Shown: positions 22,151 to 34,161, counted from the stretch's first letter. The stretch is 64,000 bases of DNA from Beta vulgaris subsp. vulgaris (GCF_026745355.1 NC_079206.1:7090708-7154707), one strand, 5' to 3'. Program-made: numbers and translations. The notes: generated by a model not told the origin, from the sequence alone.

Positions 22151-22784
22151 GGTATTGGATGAGCATCCTACACCAGCTCCAAAACGCAAGGTAAGAAGAA
22201 TGAAACGCACCATTCAACATGCAAAAAGTAATTGATTTAACAGCCAATGTACTTTTCCATTACATCCAGTGTACATGTCGAAAATTCAAAAAGTAACTGA
22301 TTTGACAGTTACTGTTCACCATTTAATAACTAATTTGATGTCAACCGCCACCATTTCCCCCCATATATTGTTCACCACTCCTCTATCAACCTCCTTGTAC
22401 ATTCTTGGCTTCGTGGTTGTCCATTAACAAAATCAAAATGTACAATAACATCCCCCAGCTGAAAGTAACCCAATTCCTGAAGCTGATATCAAGTGAGTAA
22501 TTTCCAATCTTTGTACACTGGTGTGTTGATTTTTGTTCACTAATAAAATTCAATATGTACACAGTCCCATACCGAAATTCAATAAACCACAATATATACT
22601 GATGGTCATTACTATTGTACACCAAACCATATGCATTTGTACATTAAAAAAATTATTTCAGCAAATAAATGAGAGAGAAAGAGAGCGAATGAGTGCGTGA
22701 TGAGAGAGAAAGAGCTGGCCCACTTTCAAAAATAATGCCAAAAGCCAGCCAAATGGGCAAGGTATAGGATGCTCATCCTACACC
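22151..22784. mobile_element. Possible TIR element with near-palindromic ends
   Basis: GGTATTGGATGAGCATCCTA at 22151 and GGTATAGGATGCTCATCCTA at 22761 are each near-palindromes, so they match both directly and inverted. Another half-copy (GGTGTAGGAT) follows at 22787. Between them lie repeated phrases (gtacac, tgttcacca, gtaactgatttgacag). The target duplication is not clear and the class is unknown. Confidence 0.4.
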
Positions 22785-22919
22785 TCGGTGTAGGATCTAA
22801 TTTGCGCCTATAATAAACCCAGACCAAAACCATCTTTCTGTAGTTCAAGAGTCCTACCTCTTTTTCAAGTATCAAAATTTTTATCCCTTAAATGGACCAT
22901 AAAATAAAAGGAAATTAAA

Positions 22920-23178
22920 TACTCCATCTGTCTCATAATATAGTGCTTGTTTTTTTACACGGTCTCCAAGACATAACTTTAACCTTTAATATCTTCAATT
23001 TCGTATTAATAAAAAATATGAAAAGTTGATATTATGAAACTACACATTGAGACAAATCTAACAAAATCTCACATGAATATGTTTTTTTATATATACAAAT
23101 GAGAATATTCGGTCAAAGATTTTAAAGTTTGACCCACCAAAAATGAAGTAGACACTATATTATGGGACGAAGGGAGTA
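22920..23178. mobile_element. Stowaway MITE, 259 bp
   Basis: Inverted ends TACTCCATCTGTCTCATAAT on the left and (reverse complement) TACTCCCTTCGTCCCATAAT on the right, continuing ATAGTG inward, with TA borders: the hallmark CTCCCTCCGTCCC Stowaway (Tc1/mariner) signature. The interior matches 1041-1299. Confidence 0.88.
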
Positions 23179-24030
23179 GGGGTGTAAGTGGATTGGACTA
23201 GATTGGACTTTGCCAAATCCAAATCCAGTCCAAAGTTTTTTGGACTCGAGAAATTGAGTCCAAGTCCGATCCAAATTTTTTTGAGTCCAGTCCAATCCAG
23301 TCCGATAATTTTTTCTTGAGTCCGAATCCAGTACAGTCCAGTCCGATTATTATATCTTTTTTTCCGATTTAGATTCAATGATTCACAACGTTTTTTAGAT
23401 GCTTGAGCATTTGACATCTGATTCAATTATCAATATCCACAAATTAGATTGAAATCTTAAATTAAAGTAAAATACTATGCATAAAAAGTTGAATTAGATG
23501 CTTACCTTGATCTAAGTTGAGAGGAAGCAGAGAGATTGAGAATTAATCTGAGGGAGAAATAGAGAATGCGAGAGTCGAGACATCTAGGTAGAAAGAAAAT
23601 GAAGAGTAAGAGGAAGTGAGTAGTAAGGACTGAGGAGTGAAGTGAGATAGAATTAGTTGGCTACTAGCCTACTACTGCAATATTGCTAGTATAATTTACT
23701 TATTTAACAAATGGATCTAAGTGTAATAGTCTGGCACCAAGTAAAATTGTCTGACGCCAGTTGAAATATTTAGAGAGGGAAGGTTGAAAACTTCAAAATT
23801 TTAAAAATAGTATCAATTTTTTTTAATATATACATTATATATGTATTAAATATATATTTTATATAAAAATATATTTGGACTGGACTGGACTTATTGGACT
23901 CCAAAGGGATGAGTCCAAATCCAGTCCAAAAATATTTGGACTCAAAAATTTGAGTCCGAGTCCAGTCCGAAAAATTTTCAGTCCAGTCCAATCCGATAAG
24001 TTTGGACTGGACTGGATTGGACTCTGGACT
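23177..24030. mobile_element. hAT-like element with GGACT subterminal words, right end lost
   Basis: It starts TAGGGGTGTAAGTGGATTGG exactly at the Stowaway TA border. About 180 bp at each side is built of TGGACTGG, AGTCCAGTCC and GAGTCCAAATCC words (23190-23350 and 23875-24030). The expected right terminus CACCCCTA is absent; the text runs straight into the copia gag remnant. An end deletion or a shared breakpoint is likely. Confidence 0.6.
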
Positions 24031-24804
24031 TTTCGTATAGCCTTGTTGTTGCTTGAATCCCCTGAATTTGTCAGCTGCAAATGCCAAAGATTCATTAGAA
24101 GTAGTAAGATGTGCTACCTCTTTATGCCTTTCTTCTTGTGGAAAAATTCTGTATGCCTGAGAAACTTGTGGTAGAGGCTGTGTCATGAGTATATTTCCCC
24201 TAACAGTGGAAAAATTTTCATTCAACTTCATCATAAACTGAATGAGTTTATGTTCTTGTTCTCTTGTCAGAATTTTCGTTGTGAGGTTACATGTACATTT
24301 ATTGCATGTACAGTATGGTAAGGGACTTGCATCATTAAGTTCATCCCATACAGTCTTGATTTGAGTATAAAACTCAGAAACACTACTATTTCCTTGATGC
24401 ATTTCAGACAGCTTTTGTTCAAGTGAATACACTTGTGCCATGGATGAATAGCCAAAACGATCTTCTAAATCCTTCCATATCTCTGCAGCAGTACTAAAGA
24501 ATAGTACACTTTTCTTAATTGTGTTGTCAAGATTAGCTAGTAACCAAGAAATTACTAGATCATTGCATCTTTGCCAAGCACTAAATTCAGAAGAAGATTG
24601 AGCTGGAATTGTAAGACTTCCATCAACAATCTTCAGTTTATTTTTGGCAGATAACGAGATTAACATAGATCTCTTCCAATCATTGTATCCTACTCCATTG
24701 AACTTAGTAGAAACAATTTGAGTAGTGTTTGAATCCGAAGGATGAATGTAATAGATGCTAGAAGAATTTTGATTGAGTGATATTACTGATTCTGATTCTG
24801 GCAT
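24031..24804 (-). pseudogene. Ty1/copia gag remnant (3'-truncated)
   Basis: From the ATG at 24804 a single frame gives about 255 residues of a copia Gag of the type with an N-terminal gag_3/DUF4219-like segment: YYIHPSDSNTTQIV near residue 19, FNGVGYNDWKRSM, then VISWLLANLDNTIKKSV, IWKDLEDRFG and, later, KLNENFSTVRGNILMTQP. The frame then passes into the GGACT-rich hAT-like block, so everything after the capsid part, including the zinc knuckle, protease and polymerase, is missing. It sits 335 bp from its own primer site and LTR (25140-25410), so it is the 5' part of one element. It is in the same broad Gag class as the element at 52804 but clearly a different lineage. Confidence 0.85.
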
Positions 24805-25139
24805 TTTTACAAACCCTTTAAGCTCACTTTCAAGAAATCAGAGAAATTCAACATATTAAGAAGGAAGAGTTGATGATCATAGATCACAGGAACAATCAGA
24901 GAAAAAGAAAATGCAAGAAAATATGCACTTCTTCAGAGAAATTCAGATAGAATTTGAATTCAATTCAAGAATTCAAAAAATTATAGATTCAAAGAACCTC
25001 AGATTCAGAAAAAAGAAAGGAAACAAGTTCAGAAAGAAATATAGGAAATTCAACACCTGTTGAAGCTTGAATCAGATTGAAGATCAATTTTCCAGAATTA
25101 GCTTTGCGGAATTTTCAGCGTAACTTTGATCTTACGGAA

Positions 25140-25151
25140 GCTCTGATACCA
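25140..25151 (-). other. Copia primer-binding site (initiator Met tRNA)
   Basis: In reverse complement TGGTATCAGAGC, abutting the LTR end ...CAATTAACA. Same primer site as the complete element at 52804. Confidence 0.85.
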
Positions 25152-25410
25152 TGTTAATTGCTGAGAAGTGCAGCCATTCAGAGAAAATATTCTGAGAGAA
25201 TTTTATTGAGAGAGAGAATTGTTTATTACAGCAGAAGTAATCAAATGAGAGAGAGAGATATCTATTTATACAACCAGCTCTAACTAACTTGTAACTAACT
25301 AACCAATCATATATTTTGTAATAAAAGAAAACTGAAATAACTTAAGTTGTGAGGTCAGCTTGCTGACTTGGTAAGCTAGTAATAGGTGCTGGTGTATACT
25401 CTCCAATACA
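25152..25410 (-). mobile_element. 5' LTR of a truncated copia element
   Basis: On the - strand the LTR runs from TGTATTGGAGAGTATACACC to CAGCAATTAACA, about 259 bp, followed by the primer-binding site and then the gag leader. No 3' LTR is present, so no age or duplication can be derived. Its other end was lost with the break at the hAT-like block. Confidence 0.75.
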
Positions 25411-26584
25411 CCCCTAGAAGGGAGTACTTATCATCCTAATACATATATAATTTGACAAGGAAATAAATAATCTTTATAATAATCCAATCATAAACGAGTA
25501 GATATAATATCAAAAAAGCAATAAAATGAAACTGCATAAATCTTTCACTCTATGATACACATGGTTTAGATATCTATCAGTCACACAAGACGCAATCGAG
25601 TACCTTCTCTGCATTTTCTTTTCTTCACCTACTGATTTTTCTTAAAACATTTCTGAAACTCATGAGGAGCGTCTAGATTCAACTAATATATTGAATTAAT
25701 TAAGAGGCTTGCATACCTAATAATATTCTCTTTTATTTAAAAAAATACCTACCTAGTGATTAAATTTTTTTAGGACGGCTTAATAGTCAATAAAACAAAA
25801 GCAAATATCATTAGATCCAGATACGATGATTCATTCTACTAAATTTAGACTCTTTTTTGACACGAGACAAATAAAAGCGTCAAAACTAGTATAAAAACCT
25901 ACGTACAAGGAGAAATTCAAATGTTAAACCCAATATGTAAAGAACATGTTAGAGAACATAATCAAATGTGTAGAACAAAATAACCAATATTTACTTTGGC
26001 TGTTAATTAATTAATCACGAGAAGACAATGCTTTGACAAAATTCCTATGTACTTTTTGGGATATAAAGATTATGATGAGGAAAAGAATATCATCTTTACC
26101 TAACTTTTGCTTATCATATTTGATTTCTCATGTTAGTTAAGGAGGTCGTATATTCGTCAAAAGGGTGTCAACTGTTTTTAATAATATCAAAAAACATGAT
26201 ATAGTTATCAACTTTTTTTTCTTCAATCTTTCCCTTTTTTCACATCATACAAAGCAAAAGGTGTCAAACCTATACTTATAGGAACGACGAACGATGAAAC
26301 AAAAGAAAGCTCTTAGTAACAAATGAATGATCAGTCAAGTACAGATAAAAATTGTCCAGTAAAAAAGAGAGGTAATAATTGAGGAAGGTAACTTGCGTGG
26401 CTTCTTTGTAGAAACTAGAAAGAGGACAGAGAATCTAATGCAAAACGAAAAGGAGCCGCTAAGTGGTGATCGATGATAAGATACTCAATAGCCAACTAGA
26501 AACTTATTTTGCAGATCACTTTAAGAAAGTCTAGTGGTGGGTGAAAAGGATGAAAATAAATTTGAGTGGATGTGAAGGGTGAAT
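25411..26584. other. AT-rich intergenic stretch, no gene seen
   Basis: No domain-bearing frame, terminus or repeat recognised. Confidence 0.5.
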
Positions 26585-26587
26585 TTA

Positions 26588-26945
26588 GGCTATGATAGTT
26601 CACTTAATTTTTCTTATTTCAGATCTAATCAGATTAGATCAGATTAGATCTGAAAAAATAAGTTCAGATCAGATCTAATCAGATCTTGTTTATATTTAAA
26701 AATCATTATATTATTAAATATCTTTCATTACATATTAGTAAAAATTATAATATAATTGAATATTAATAAAGTACTCATTGAGACGAATCAAACAAGACCC
26801 CATATGACTATATTTTTTCTTATATATTAAGAAAAATCTAAAAGATAAGATCTTGTAATCAGATCAGATCAGACCAGATCAGTTCAGATTCAGATTAGAT
26901 CAGATAAGTTCATATCAGAAAATTTCAGGTGAACTAAACATGACC
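26588..26945. mobile_element. Tourist (PIF/Harbinger) MITE, 358 bp
   Basis: Left end GGCTATGATAGTTCACTTAA, right end (reverse complement) GGTCATGTTTAGTTCACCTG, each next to TTA (26585-26587 and 26946-26948). Subterminal clusters of AGATCAGATC/GATCTAATC words lie within about 120 bp of each end. Coding capacity nil. Confidence 0.8.
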
Positions 26946-26948
26946 TTA

Positions 26949-28470
26949 GTATGGTCTTCCCAAGCGTGTAAAGCGACCAACAACATAAAGTACTATATTT
27001 TACATGACTCAAAAGTTTTAAATTAAAGTTTTTTTAGCCATATTTTCAAACCCAACCCGAGATTTATTTTGTCAAGAATAGTTTAACAATGATATATTTT
27101 GTAGAACATATTAAATATAATTTTACAATGTAAGTATAATATTTTTATACTTAGAGTCCAAATTTATATTTAGTACAAGAGCCTTAAAATTTTTTAGAAC
27201 AACCTTGGGTAAATTAAGGAAGCTCTATAACTAAGTTGAAGTGTTTTTCTTTTGAGGGGAAGTTGAAGTGTTAAGTTTAATCCTTAATAGTCGAGCAAAC
27301 AAACAAAAATGATCATAGTGACATAATTGGGAATTTCTCATTGATAATCCCATTTTTGATAACTTATATATGGCAATTAAAAAATTTAATTAATTATTTC
27401 ACGAAATGACATTATATTATAGATATCTCTATGTCATGACATAAATGATGAAAACTATTCAAATATTTTATTAATTATACTTTTTTGAGGTTATAACTAG
27501 GGTTTATTAATTTCATTAAGTCGCATATATATTTGCACAAGAAAATCACAAATATTTGTACAATAGAATCATAAAATCTCATAAAGATCGATTCAAATGG
27601 TCGTGTATTATTGAGTTTTGTATGTTTTTAGCATCATTCTATGTAATTTTGTACTCTAATGAAATTATTCAACATTAATTAATCTTAAAATTACCTAACA
27701 AACTTTATCATTAAAATTGCGCTATAAAGTAAACAATACAACAAGGTCTTTTGATGTAATACATTTTTTTGGTTACCATGTATAAATAACCAAAAACACA
27801 AATCGAGTTACCAATGAGAATTTCTTATGTTTTATTTATCTTTTTGTTTTTTTGATAATTGTTAGGACTTATGTAGAAGCGTAGTAGAAAGAAATTAGTA
27901 TAAGCAAATTTAAGGAGAGAAAATTTAATGCAATGATTAACACAAATTTGACATGAAAAATCTCTCTGTCACAAGTAGAGGAAAAACAACCAAAAGTCCA
28001 TTGATCCTTCAACGAATATCAATGAATTCCAAGCTCACAAACCCCATGGTTTACAATAATCTATCTCAAGGTCAACTCAATTGAGAAATCTAAAAGTATT
28101 TGTAATCTCTACAGCTGTTTGATGTGTTTCTCCAGATACATAAACAATCATCGACCTATATCTCTCATCTTATAGATTCTAAACCTATTAAGTTTTTTAG
28201 CAAAAAAAAAAAAAAAACTATATATTGTATCTTTTTAGCACATATTCATCTTAGCAGGGAATACAAAAATATGAAAGAGACCTAATTTAAATAAAACTAA
28301 GAAAATACGATAACAAAAAAACAAAAAGAAATCGCGTAAAATGCCTTTAAAGCATCGCCTGCAAGGGCCAAAATAGTGTCCGCTTGGGAACTTCTTCTAA
28401 AACCGAGGCAGAACTCCGAAGCACTTGAAGCCCGCTCGAGCACCCCGAACAACTCGCTTGTGCACGTTGA
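26949..28470. other. AT-rich intergenic stretch, no gene seen
   Basis: An A-run of about 15 bases lies near 28203-28217. No recognisable gene or terminus, apart from the loose similarity of 27890-28100 to 21890-22060. Confidence 0.45.
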
Positions 28471-28473
28471 TAT

Positions 28474-29947
28474 CACTAGTAAGAAACCACAATTTGCGTC
28501 GAATCCCAAACCATCATTTCATTGGATCTAGGTCTGACACTACAGGCCTAGACACAAATTTACCGTGGATGATATGCGTCGGAGTAGGACACGACACAAT
28601 TCTCTAGTTATATGCGTTAGATGAAGAGCAAAGTGTGACGCAAATGCTTACCCCAACACCACCCCAAGCAGCAACCATGGGCCATTTACGTCAAATGATA
28701 CATAATATGCGACGCTAATAAGGCTGATTTGTGTTAGATTTGACCCTTCAACAGACGCTAATTGCTCGTTTTTATTAAAAAAAAAAATTATGAACCATCA
28801 TACACACAACCATAAACATCCGGAAAAAAAATGAAATTCAAATCTGCAATTCAAAAACTAAAAAGCACAAAGAGATTTGTAGAAATACTTGGAAAAAACA
28901 AACAACAAATAAACAACAAAGAATTAGTAGAAATCGCGGATGGAAAATCAAGAAAACAAATAAACAACAAAGCAAGAATTTATAGAAATACTTGGAATTT
29001 CAGAACAAATATAACACAACAATTCTTAAAAACAAATATCTCGATAACTAATATAATACAACAATTCGTAAATAACCTAATTGTCATCACCACCGTCAAT
29101 TCTCGATCGGCAAATACCAAACGAAACCTCAACCCACTCGTTTCCACATATTCTCGATCTTTGAATTAGAGAATTTTCCAGATTTTGGAGTTGCTCTTAT
29201 TCAATTATCGATCTTTCTTCTCGTTCTTGAAATTCGAACAAAAGATTGCACCAAAATCAAATCGTCAATGATTCGAACAATGAATATAGAGAGGAGGAGA
29301 AAGGAGGAAGGAGATTTCACAAGAATCTAATTTTGACGACCTCAAATACAACCTGACTTTTAATATTGTGTTGATGAATTACGACAAATGAAGGAAGAAA
29401 GAGGAGAATAAGTGCGAGTTCTGAGAAAGAGAGAAGGAGAGACAGATATAGAAAGAGAGGAGTGACAGACGGTATGGTTTGAAATGTTGGTAGGGTTTAT
29501 TTGTGATAAAAAAAGGGGGAATGAGGCGTGAAACCCATTTGCGTCGGATAGGCTTGTTAGATCCGACATAAATCGTTTCACAATAAGAAAAAAGGGGAAA
29601 GTGGGTTTGAAACCATTTGCTTCAGATGGGCTTACTAGATCCGAAGCAAATCATAGGATATAGCGATTTGCATCGTATATAACGAACCTTCAACGCAAAT
29701 GCTTTGTTCATTTTGTACTCATTGGCTTTAATTATTTACGTCGACCATTAATTGGAATCCGACGTACACAGATATCGTACCCATTAGCTTGTTTTTTTTT
29801 TTTGCGTCGAATGCATCGTAAATGCGACGCACATGATGCATGATTTGTGTCAGACACCCGTAGTATCTGTCGCAAATGATGCACCCCTAGACTCTTGTGT
29901 CGGTATTCCAATTGTGCGACATAATGGAACTTTTTTTTTTACTTGTG
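28474..29947. mobile_element. Non-autonomous CACTA element 2, 1474 bp
   Basis: The left end is CACTAGTAAGAAACCACAAT and the right end, in reverse complement, CACAAGTAAAAAAAAAAGTT (the fourth base has changed), flanked by TAT on both sides (28471-28473, 29948-29950). Subterminal regions carry a repeated word TTTGCGTCGGAT and relatives (gcgtcgaat, gcgtcggag, gcgacgc, ccgacataaat) in both orientations, a different motif from CACTA element 1. No transposase coding. The interior has a purine/pyrimidine-biased part near 29280-29480. Confidence 0.82.
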
Positions 29948-30113
29948 TATTCTTCTCAATGAAGTTCCTTATTCTCTTTTGAAACTCATAACGTACTTAT
30001 GGACCCATACTATAACCATGTTGGACTATTAGGCTTGTATAACTAACAATGAAAATATTACCTGGATGTACTTATTACCATCACTATACCCTAAAACATA
30101 GGAGAAGTTAATA

Positions 30114-30674
30114 TCTCTATTATATAAGGGAAGGGGGGAGCAATGGTGTCCTCTTTTGAAATGCCAATTTTGCCCCCATTCTCTTTCTAAATTACAAAAT
30201 AGTGTTTGTATTTTTGACTTTACTAAATTTAAGAGCTGCCTATATTTGGCAAACTGTATTCCTCCTTTTTTTTCCCTCAAAAAGATGTTACCATATCCAG
30301 TTCCCACAGCCACAGTCAAGAAAAAAAATATTTCGTGCCATATATCATACAGGTTGTGCGGATTCGATTATGGGCTTATAACTACACAATACTACGATCT
30401 AATAAATTTTTTATGACTCAGAAGAGAAGCTCCAAACAAAAGAGGGAAAAAACTAAAATAAATTTAAAACGCTAATAACTTAATAGGTCATAATTAGATT
30501 AACAATATTCGTGCATTTCCAGAATATTATTATGTTCGCAATGACATTTTCTGAAATTTTCAATGATATATCAATTTTTTCTAAAATGTTCAAATTTTGA
30601 CTCTTATGCCGAAGAAAATCGAGTTTCTGTTTCGAAAAAAAATTCAAACACGCATCGCGTGCAAAAAATTCTAG
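30114..30674 (+). mobile_element. Non-autonomous Helitron, family H1, copy 2
   Basis: 5' end TCTCTATTATATAAGGGAAG after host A; 3' end with hairpin CACGCATCGCGTG, a short A/T spacer and the terminal CTAG before host T. 561 bp. The 5' 70 bp (including caatggtgtcctcttttgaa) and the 3' 80 bp (ccgaagaaaatcgagtttct, cgaaaaaaaattcaa) are nearly identical to the copy at 34912. Confidence 0.9.
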
Positions 30675-30942
30675 TATATCTATATATCAACAAGAATGGA
30701 ACGAAAAGATTTATATTGGCTGAGTTTATTTTCTTTAGCCCTAATATCACGAGCAATCTAACTGGCACTTTAGTCCCAAATGGACTGCTTTTTTGGGCAA
30801 AAACCCGACTAATATTCACCTCTAAAATAAACTTCTATAGAAGATAGAAAATAACCGCCACGATCAAAAACTTTTATCCCAACTCATGGTTCATGTTTCA
30901 CTAACTTTACTTTCTATTAGAAATGTATTGCTAATTCTATAG

Positions 30943-31185
30943 TTGTTTTTTTATTAGGAAAGATAATTGACCCGGATACCAATCTCTGCTAGGCTAGTAG
31001 CCTGCAGGACACATCAACTAAGAGTTTGGGTAAAAGGCTAAACAACCCACAAAACAACAGGCCTGAAGGCCTAATGCCACAACAAGAGTAATCCCCAACA
31101 TAATGTTGGTATATATGAGGATTCGAACCCAGGACATTACCTAGAAATTAGGGGTGATACTCCACTGCGCTTCCACCTCTCCCTT
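30943..31185 (-). mobile_element. SINE (tRNA-derived), long form of 243 bp
   Basis: On the - strand the head reads GGGAGAGGTGGAAGCGCAGT...GGAGTATCACC, then the B box GGGTTCGAATCCTC. The body ends in a short A-rich tail (AATAAAAAAAC). It is flanked by CTAATTCTATAG (30931-30942) and CTAATTCAATAG (31186-31197), a 12-bp duplication with one mismatch. The head belongs to the same family as the 147-bp SINE at 9034, but the 3' part differs. Confidence 0.82.
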
Positions 31186-31197
31186 CTAATTCAATAG

Positions 31198-32937
31198 CTA
31201 TGAAGCAAATAGATTTCAGCTTTTTAATTCTCTCTTAATAATGTTCTTTTTTATTTGTTTATATTTTTCTTATTTATTTCGATTCAAAGACAAAACTTTA
31301 ATCCACTATCATTTAGCTACTTTCGGAATAATATTTATATATAACTAAAAGAGAGGAGGCGGAGAGACAAAGCATCAAACCGGCCGCTAGAGCTACAAAA
31401 GTTTGCTTTTGTTCCTATAACTCTATTAGTGAATATTACTACCATAGATTTCTAAGCAAAAGTGTGGCATATAGACGTACTAGTAATTAAGTAGACATGC
31501 ACTCTCTAAAAAAAAGAAGAAAAATCAAAGGGCATGCATGCAACAATCAGCATTCAGCAATGATATCGAATTTCAAGGATACGAATGTTGAAAGTTGAAA
31601 CCCACATACAGTACTAGTATTAGTAGTCGAGAAATAAACCACTCACAAATATAGCTAAATTCTCAATTGGTGAACTGACTACTGATTATGTAAGAATCAT
31701 ATTAATATTCCTATGATGACAGAAAGATTACATGACTTGAATTGCTTTCACTTTCCTTTAAATCTAGTTACATTTTTTTTCCTATAATTTTTTATAATGT
31801 ATTAATTTGTTAAAAGAATTATTATAAAATGTAAGATGCTAATTCCATACGTGTGGGTATATATATTTTAATTAGAAAAATGATATATATATATTAGGTT
31901 CCAAAATACCTTCCTGATCTTCAAATTATTCAATTTTATATAGAGTCAAAAAAAAAGAAGACATCCTAACATTGTATAAGAAATTAGCTATGGATTCCAT
32001 ATAGACAAAACATGGTGGGGAGGTGTATATGAAAAGCTTAATTAAAACGCCACTTGCAAAGTAGGAATCATTTGGCAAATTAATAAAATATATACTACTT
32101 AATCCTAAAAAGTGTCTCTACTCTTTATTCTCAATTCATGTAGACACCTATTTCCAAAATTAAATTAAAGACAGGGTATGGTGAGTGTTCTTAAGAACCC
32201 CCCCCCCCCCCCTCTTTTACTTATGTCAGTAGATTTACCTTAAACTGGAATTTTATTCCAGCTTATGGTCTGTCTATGTACTGTGATACATACTAAAATT
32301 GTTAAAACAAGTGGGTGGAAGCAAGATTCTATATTATGAGAGGAGACTTTTGATTTAATATATAGATCTAATATTTGGATTTTAGAAGTGTTTGAGTTGA
32401 TGAAATCTATTCTCATTTGGAAATCTTAAAAGGTAAGATGAACTTACAACAAATGACGCGGTCGGAAAATATGGAGAAAAGCAAGCGCTAATTTCGATCA
32501 AAAACGAACAAATTCACAAGCGATAAATCTGTAGAAAATCCGGAATCCACCAGAAAAGAGTAGGAACTCTGTGATATTATTAAAAGTCAAAAACTGCCTC
32601 CCAATAATGACCTAATAATGTTTAAATACTTAACACAAAACCCTAATACAAAATTAAGAAAATCATAAAATCCGAAAATAATTAAAATGCTGATTTCGGG
32701 CCTTAAACGAACTCGGATGACTTAAAAAGCCTATAGATCACAGCTTAGCGATGTGTTTGACTCGTTGGCCCGTTCCGCTTCCAGAAAGGTATTACAATAA
32801 GCAATCGGACTCCAGAGGCCCAATTAGTAGAAATCATTTCAAGCTCTTTTGTTGAACTTCGTTATCGAACTTATCCGCTAACCTTCCTACGTCAACAAAC
32901 TATTCGAGTCATGCTAAAATTTACCTCCTAAAATGGT
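31198..32937. other. AT-rich intergenic stretch with a poly(C) run
   Basis: No gene is recognisable. An unbroken run of about 14 C lies near 32198-32211, exceptional in this AT-rich context and a likely assembly or length-polymorphism spot. Confidence 0.5.
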
Positions 32938-33206
32938 AGAGCTGATGAACTCCAACCTGGCCCGTTCCGATTTTTGGGCGGGTTTGGGCAAAAATTTTTG
33001 GCCCGCGATCGGGTCTGATCCAATTCTTTTTGCTTTGGGCAAGATAAAAATGACTTTTTCGTCTATTTTTAGACCCCGCCCAATTTTGGCTCGAAAAGCC
33101 TGCCCATTTTGTCCCGAAATAGCAGGCTTTGGGCATGAAAAAATGGCCCGAGCCGACCAATGGGGCATTTTTAGGTCCGGCCCGGCCCGACCCATGATCA
33201 CCTCTA
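32938..33206. mobile_element. hAT-like MITE with GGCCCG words, 269 bp
   Basis: Left TAGAGCTGATGAACTCC and right (reverse complement) TAGAGGTGATCATGGGTCGG are similar ends of the TAGRGGTG hAT type. The interior reiterates TTGGGC, GGCCCG and GCCCATTTTG words. Flanks TAAAATGG and TGAAAAGG agree in 6 of 8 positions, compatible with an old 8-bp duplication. Confidence 0.62.
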
Positions 33207-33812
33207 TGAAAAGGATTACGATAAATTATTGTAAATCCATCTTACATAAAATTATGCATTTTCTCCATACCTTTTTCCGTCTAAGAATGATTACTTGAGA
33301 ACGACAGACGATACTAATTTGCACAGATGATTTTGTTTGCGATTAATAATTCATTCATAGAAATTTAATTTTACATATTAGTATGACTTATTTGGCTCAA
33401 AAATAGTCCAATCCGAATCTGACCCTAGTTCTCTCTGATTCGAAGGAAAAAAAATTAGCCGACTCCAACGAAAAAAGAATCTGACTCCGTTTGAAAAGGC
33501 CGATTGCGAGACGGAGAAGAATCGAAGTTAGATCCCATAAAAGAATCCGACTCCGACTTTGACTTTAAGATTAGTCATTTTTCTTAATTATATTAATGTA
33601 TTATATATGTATAGTCTAATTCCGACTTTGATGCAATCGTATTATGCAAGATTTTCACATTGAAGTAATGATTGTTAAAAAAGAATACATATGATTAGAT
33701 TATTTGTATTACATAAGATTTTCATATGATTTTTAAATAAAAATAATAATGGTTAGATTATTAGTATTACATCTGAAATTTTCATTTAAAAAAATGGGGT
33801 GAAAAAGAAGTT
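33207..33812. other. AT-rich stretch leading into hAT-like text
   Basis: Words such as gaatctgac, gactccgac and gattcgaagg between about 33405 and 33560 belong to the same style as the duplicated block that follows, so this may be the other side of one degraded hAT-like element. No gene seen. Confidence 0.35.
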
Positions 33813-34160
33813 GGATCGGGTCGGAGTCGTATTCGGATGTTAAAAATTTTTGTCGATCGAATTCGGATTTTCGTAGTTAAATGTCGGAATCTGAGTTGAA
33901 TTTGAAATACGACTTTTTGTAGGTCGGAGTCGGGTTATACATAATTCGGTCCAAGTCCGATCCGTTGCTATCCCTAATTACCGGATCGGGTCGGAGTCGG
34001 AGTCGTATTCAGATGTTAAAAAATTTTGTCGATCGAATTCGGATTTTCGTAGTCGAATGTCGAAATCGTTGTCGAATTTGAAATACTACTTTTTGTAGGG
34101 TCGGAGTCGGATTATACATAATTCGGTCCAAGTCTTATCCGTTGCTATCCCTAATTACCG
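33813..34160. repeat. Tandem duplication (about 170 bp, two copies) of a hAT-like end
   Basis: Copy 1 starts ggatcgggtcggagtcg at 33813 and copy 2 the same at 33983. Each ends gttgctatccctaattaccgg. TTGCTATCCCTA is the inverse of a TAGGGATAGCAA hAT terminus, so a complete element end, with its flanking bases AATTACCGG, was duplicated in tandem. The interior is rich in TCGGAGTCGG and TTCGGATTTTCG words. Confidence 0.7.
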
Positions 34161-34161
34161 G

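Noticed and set aside
23160..23426. Frame rich in GLDWTGL repeats (and its partner at 23859-24174)
   Set aside because: Translation of GGACT subterminal words of the hAT-like element, not a protein repeat.
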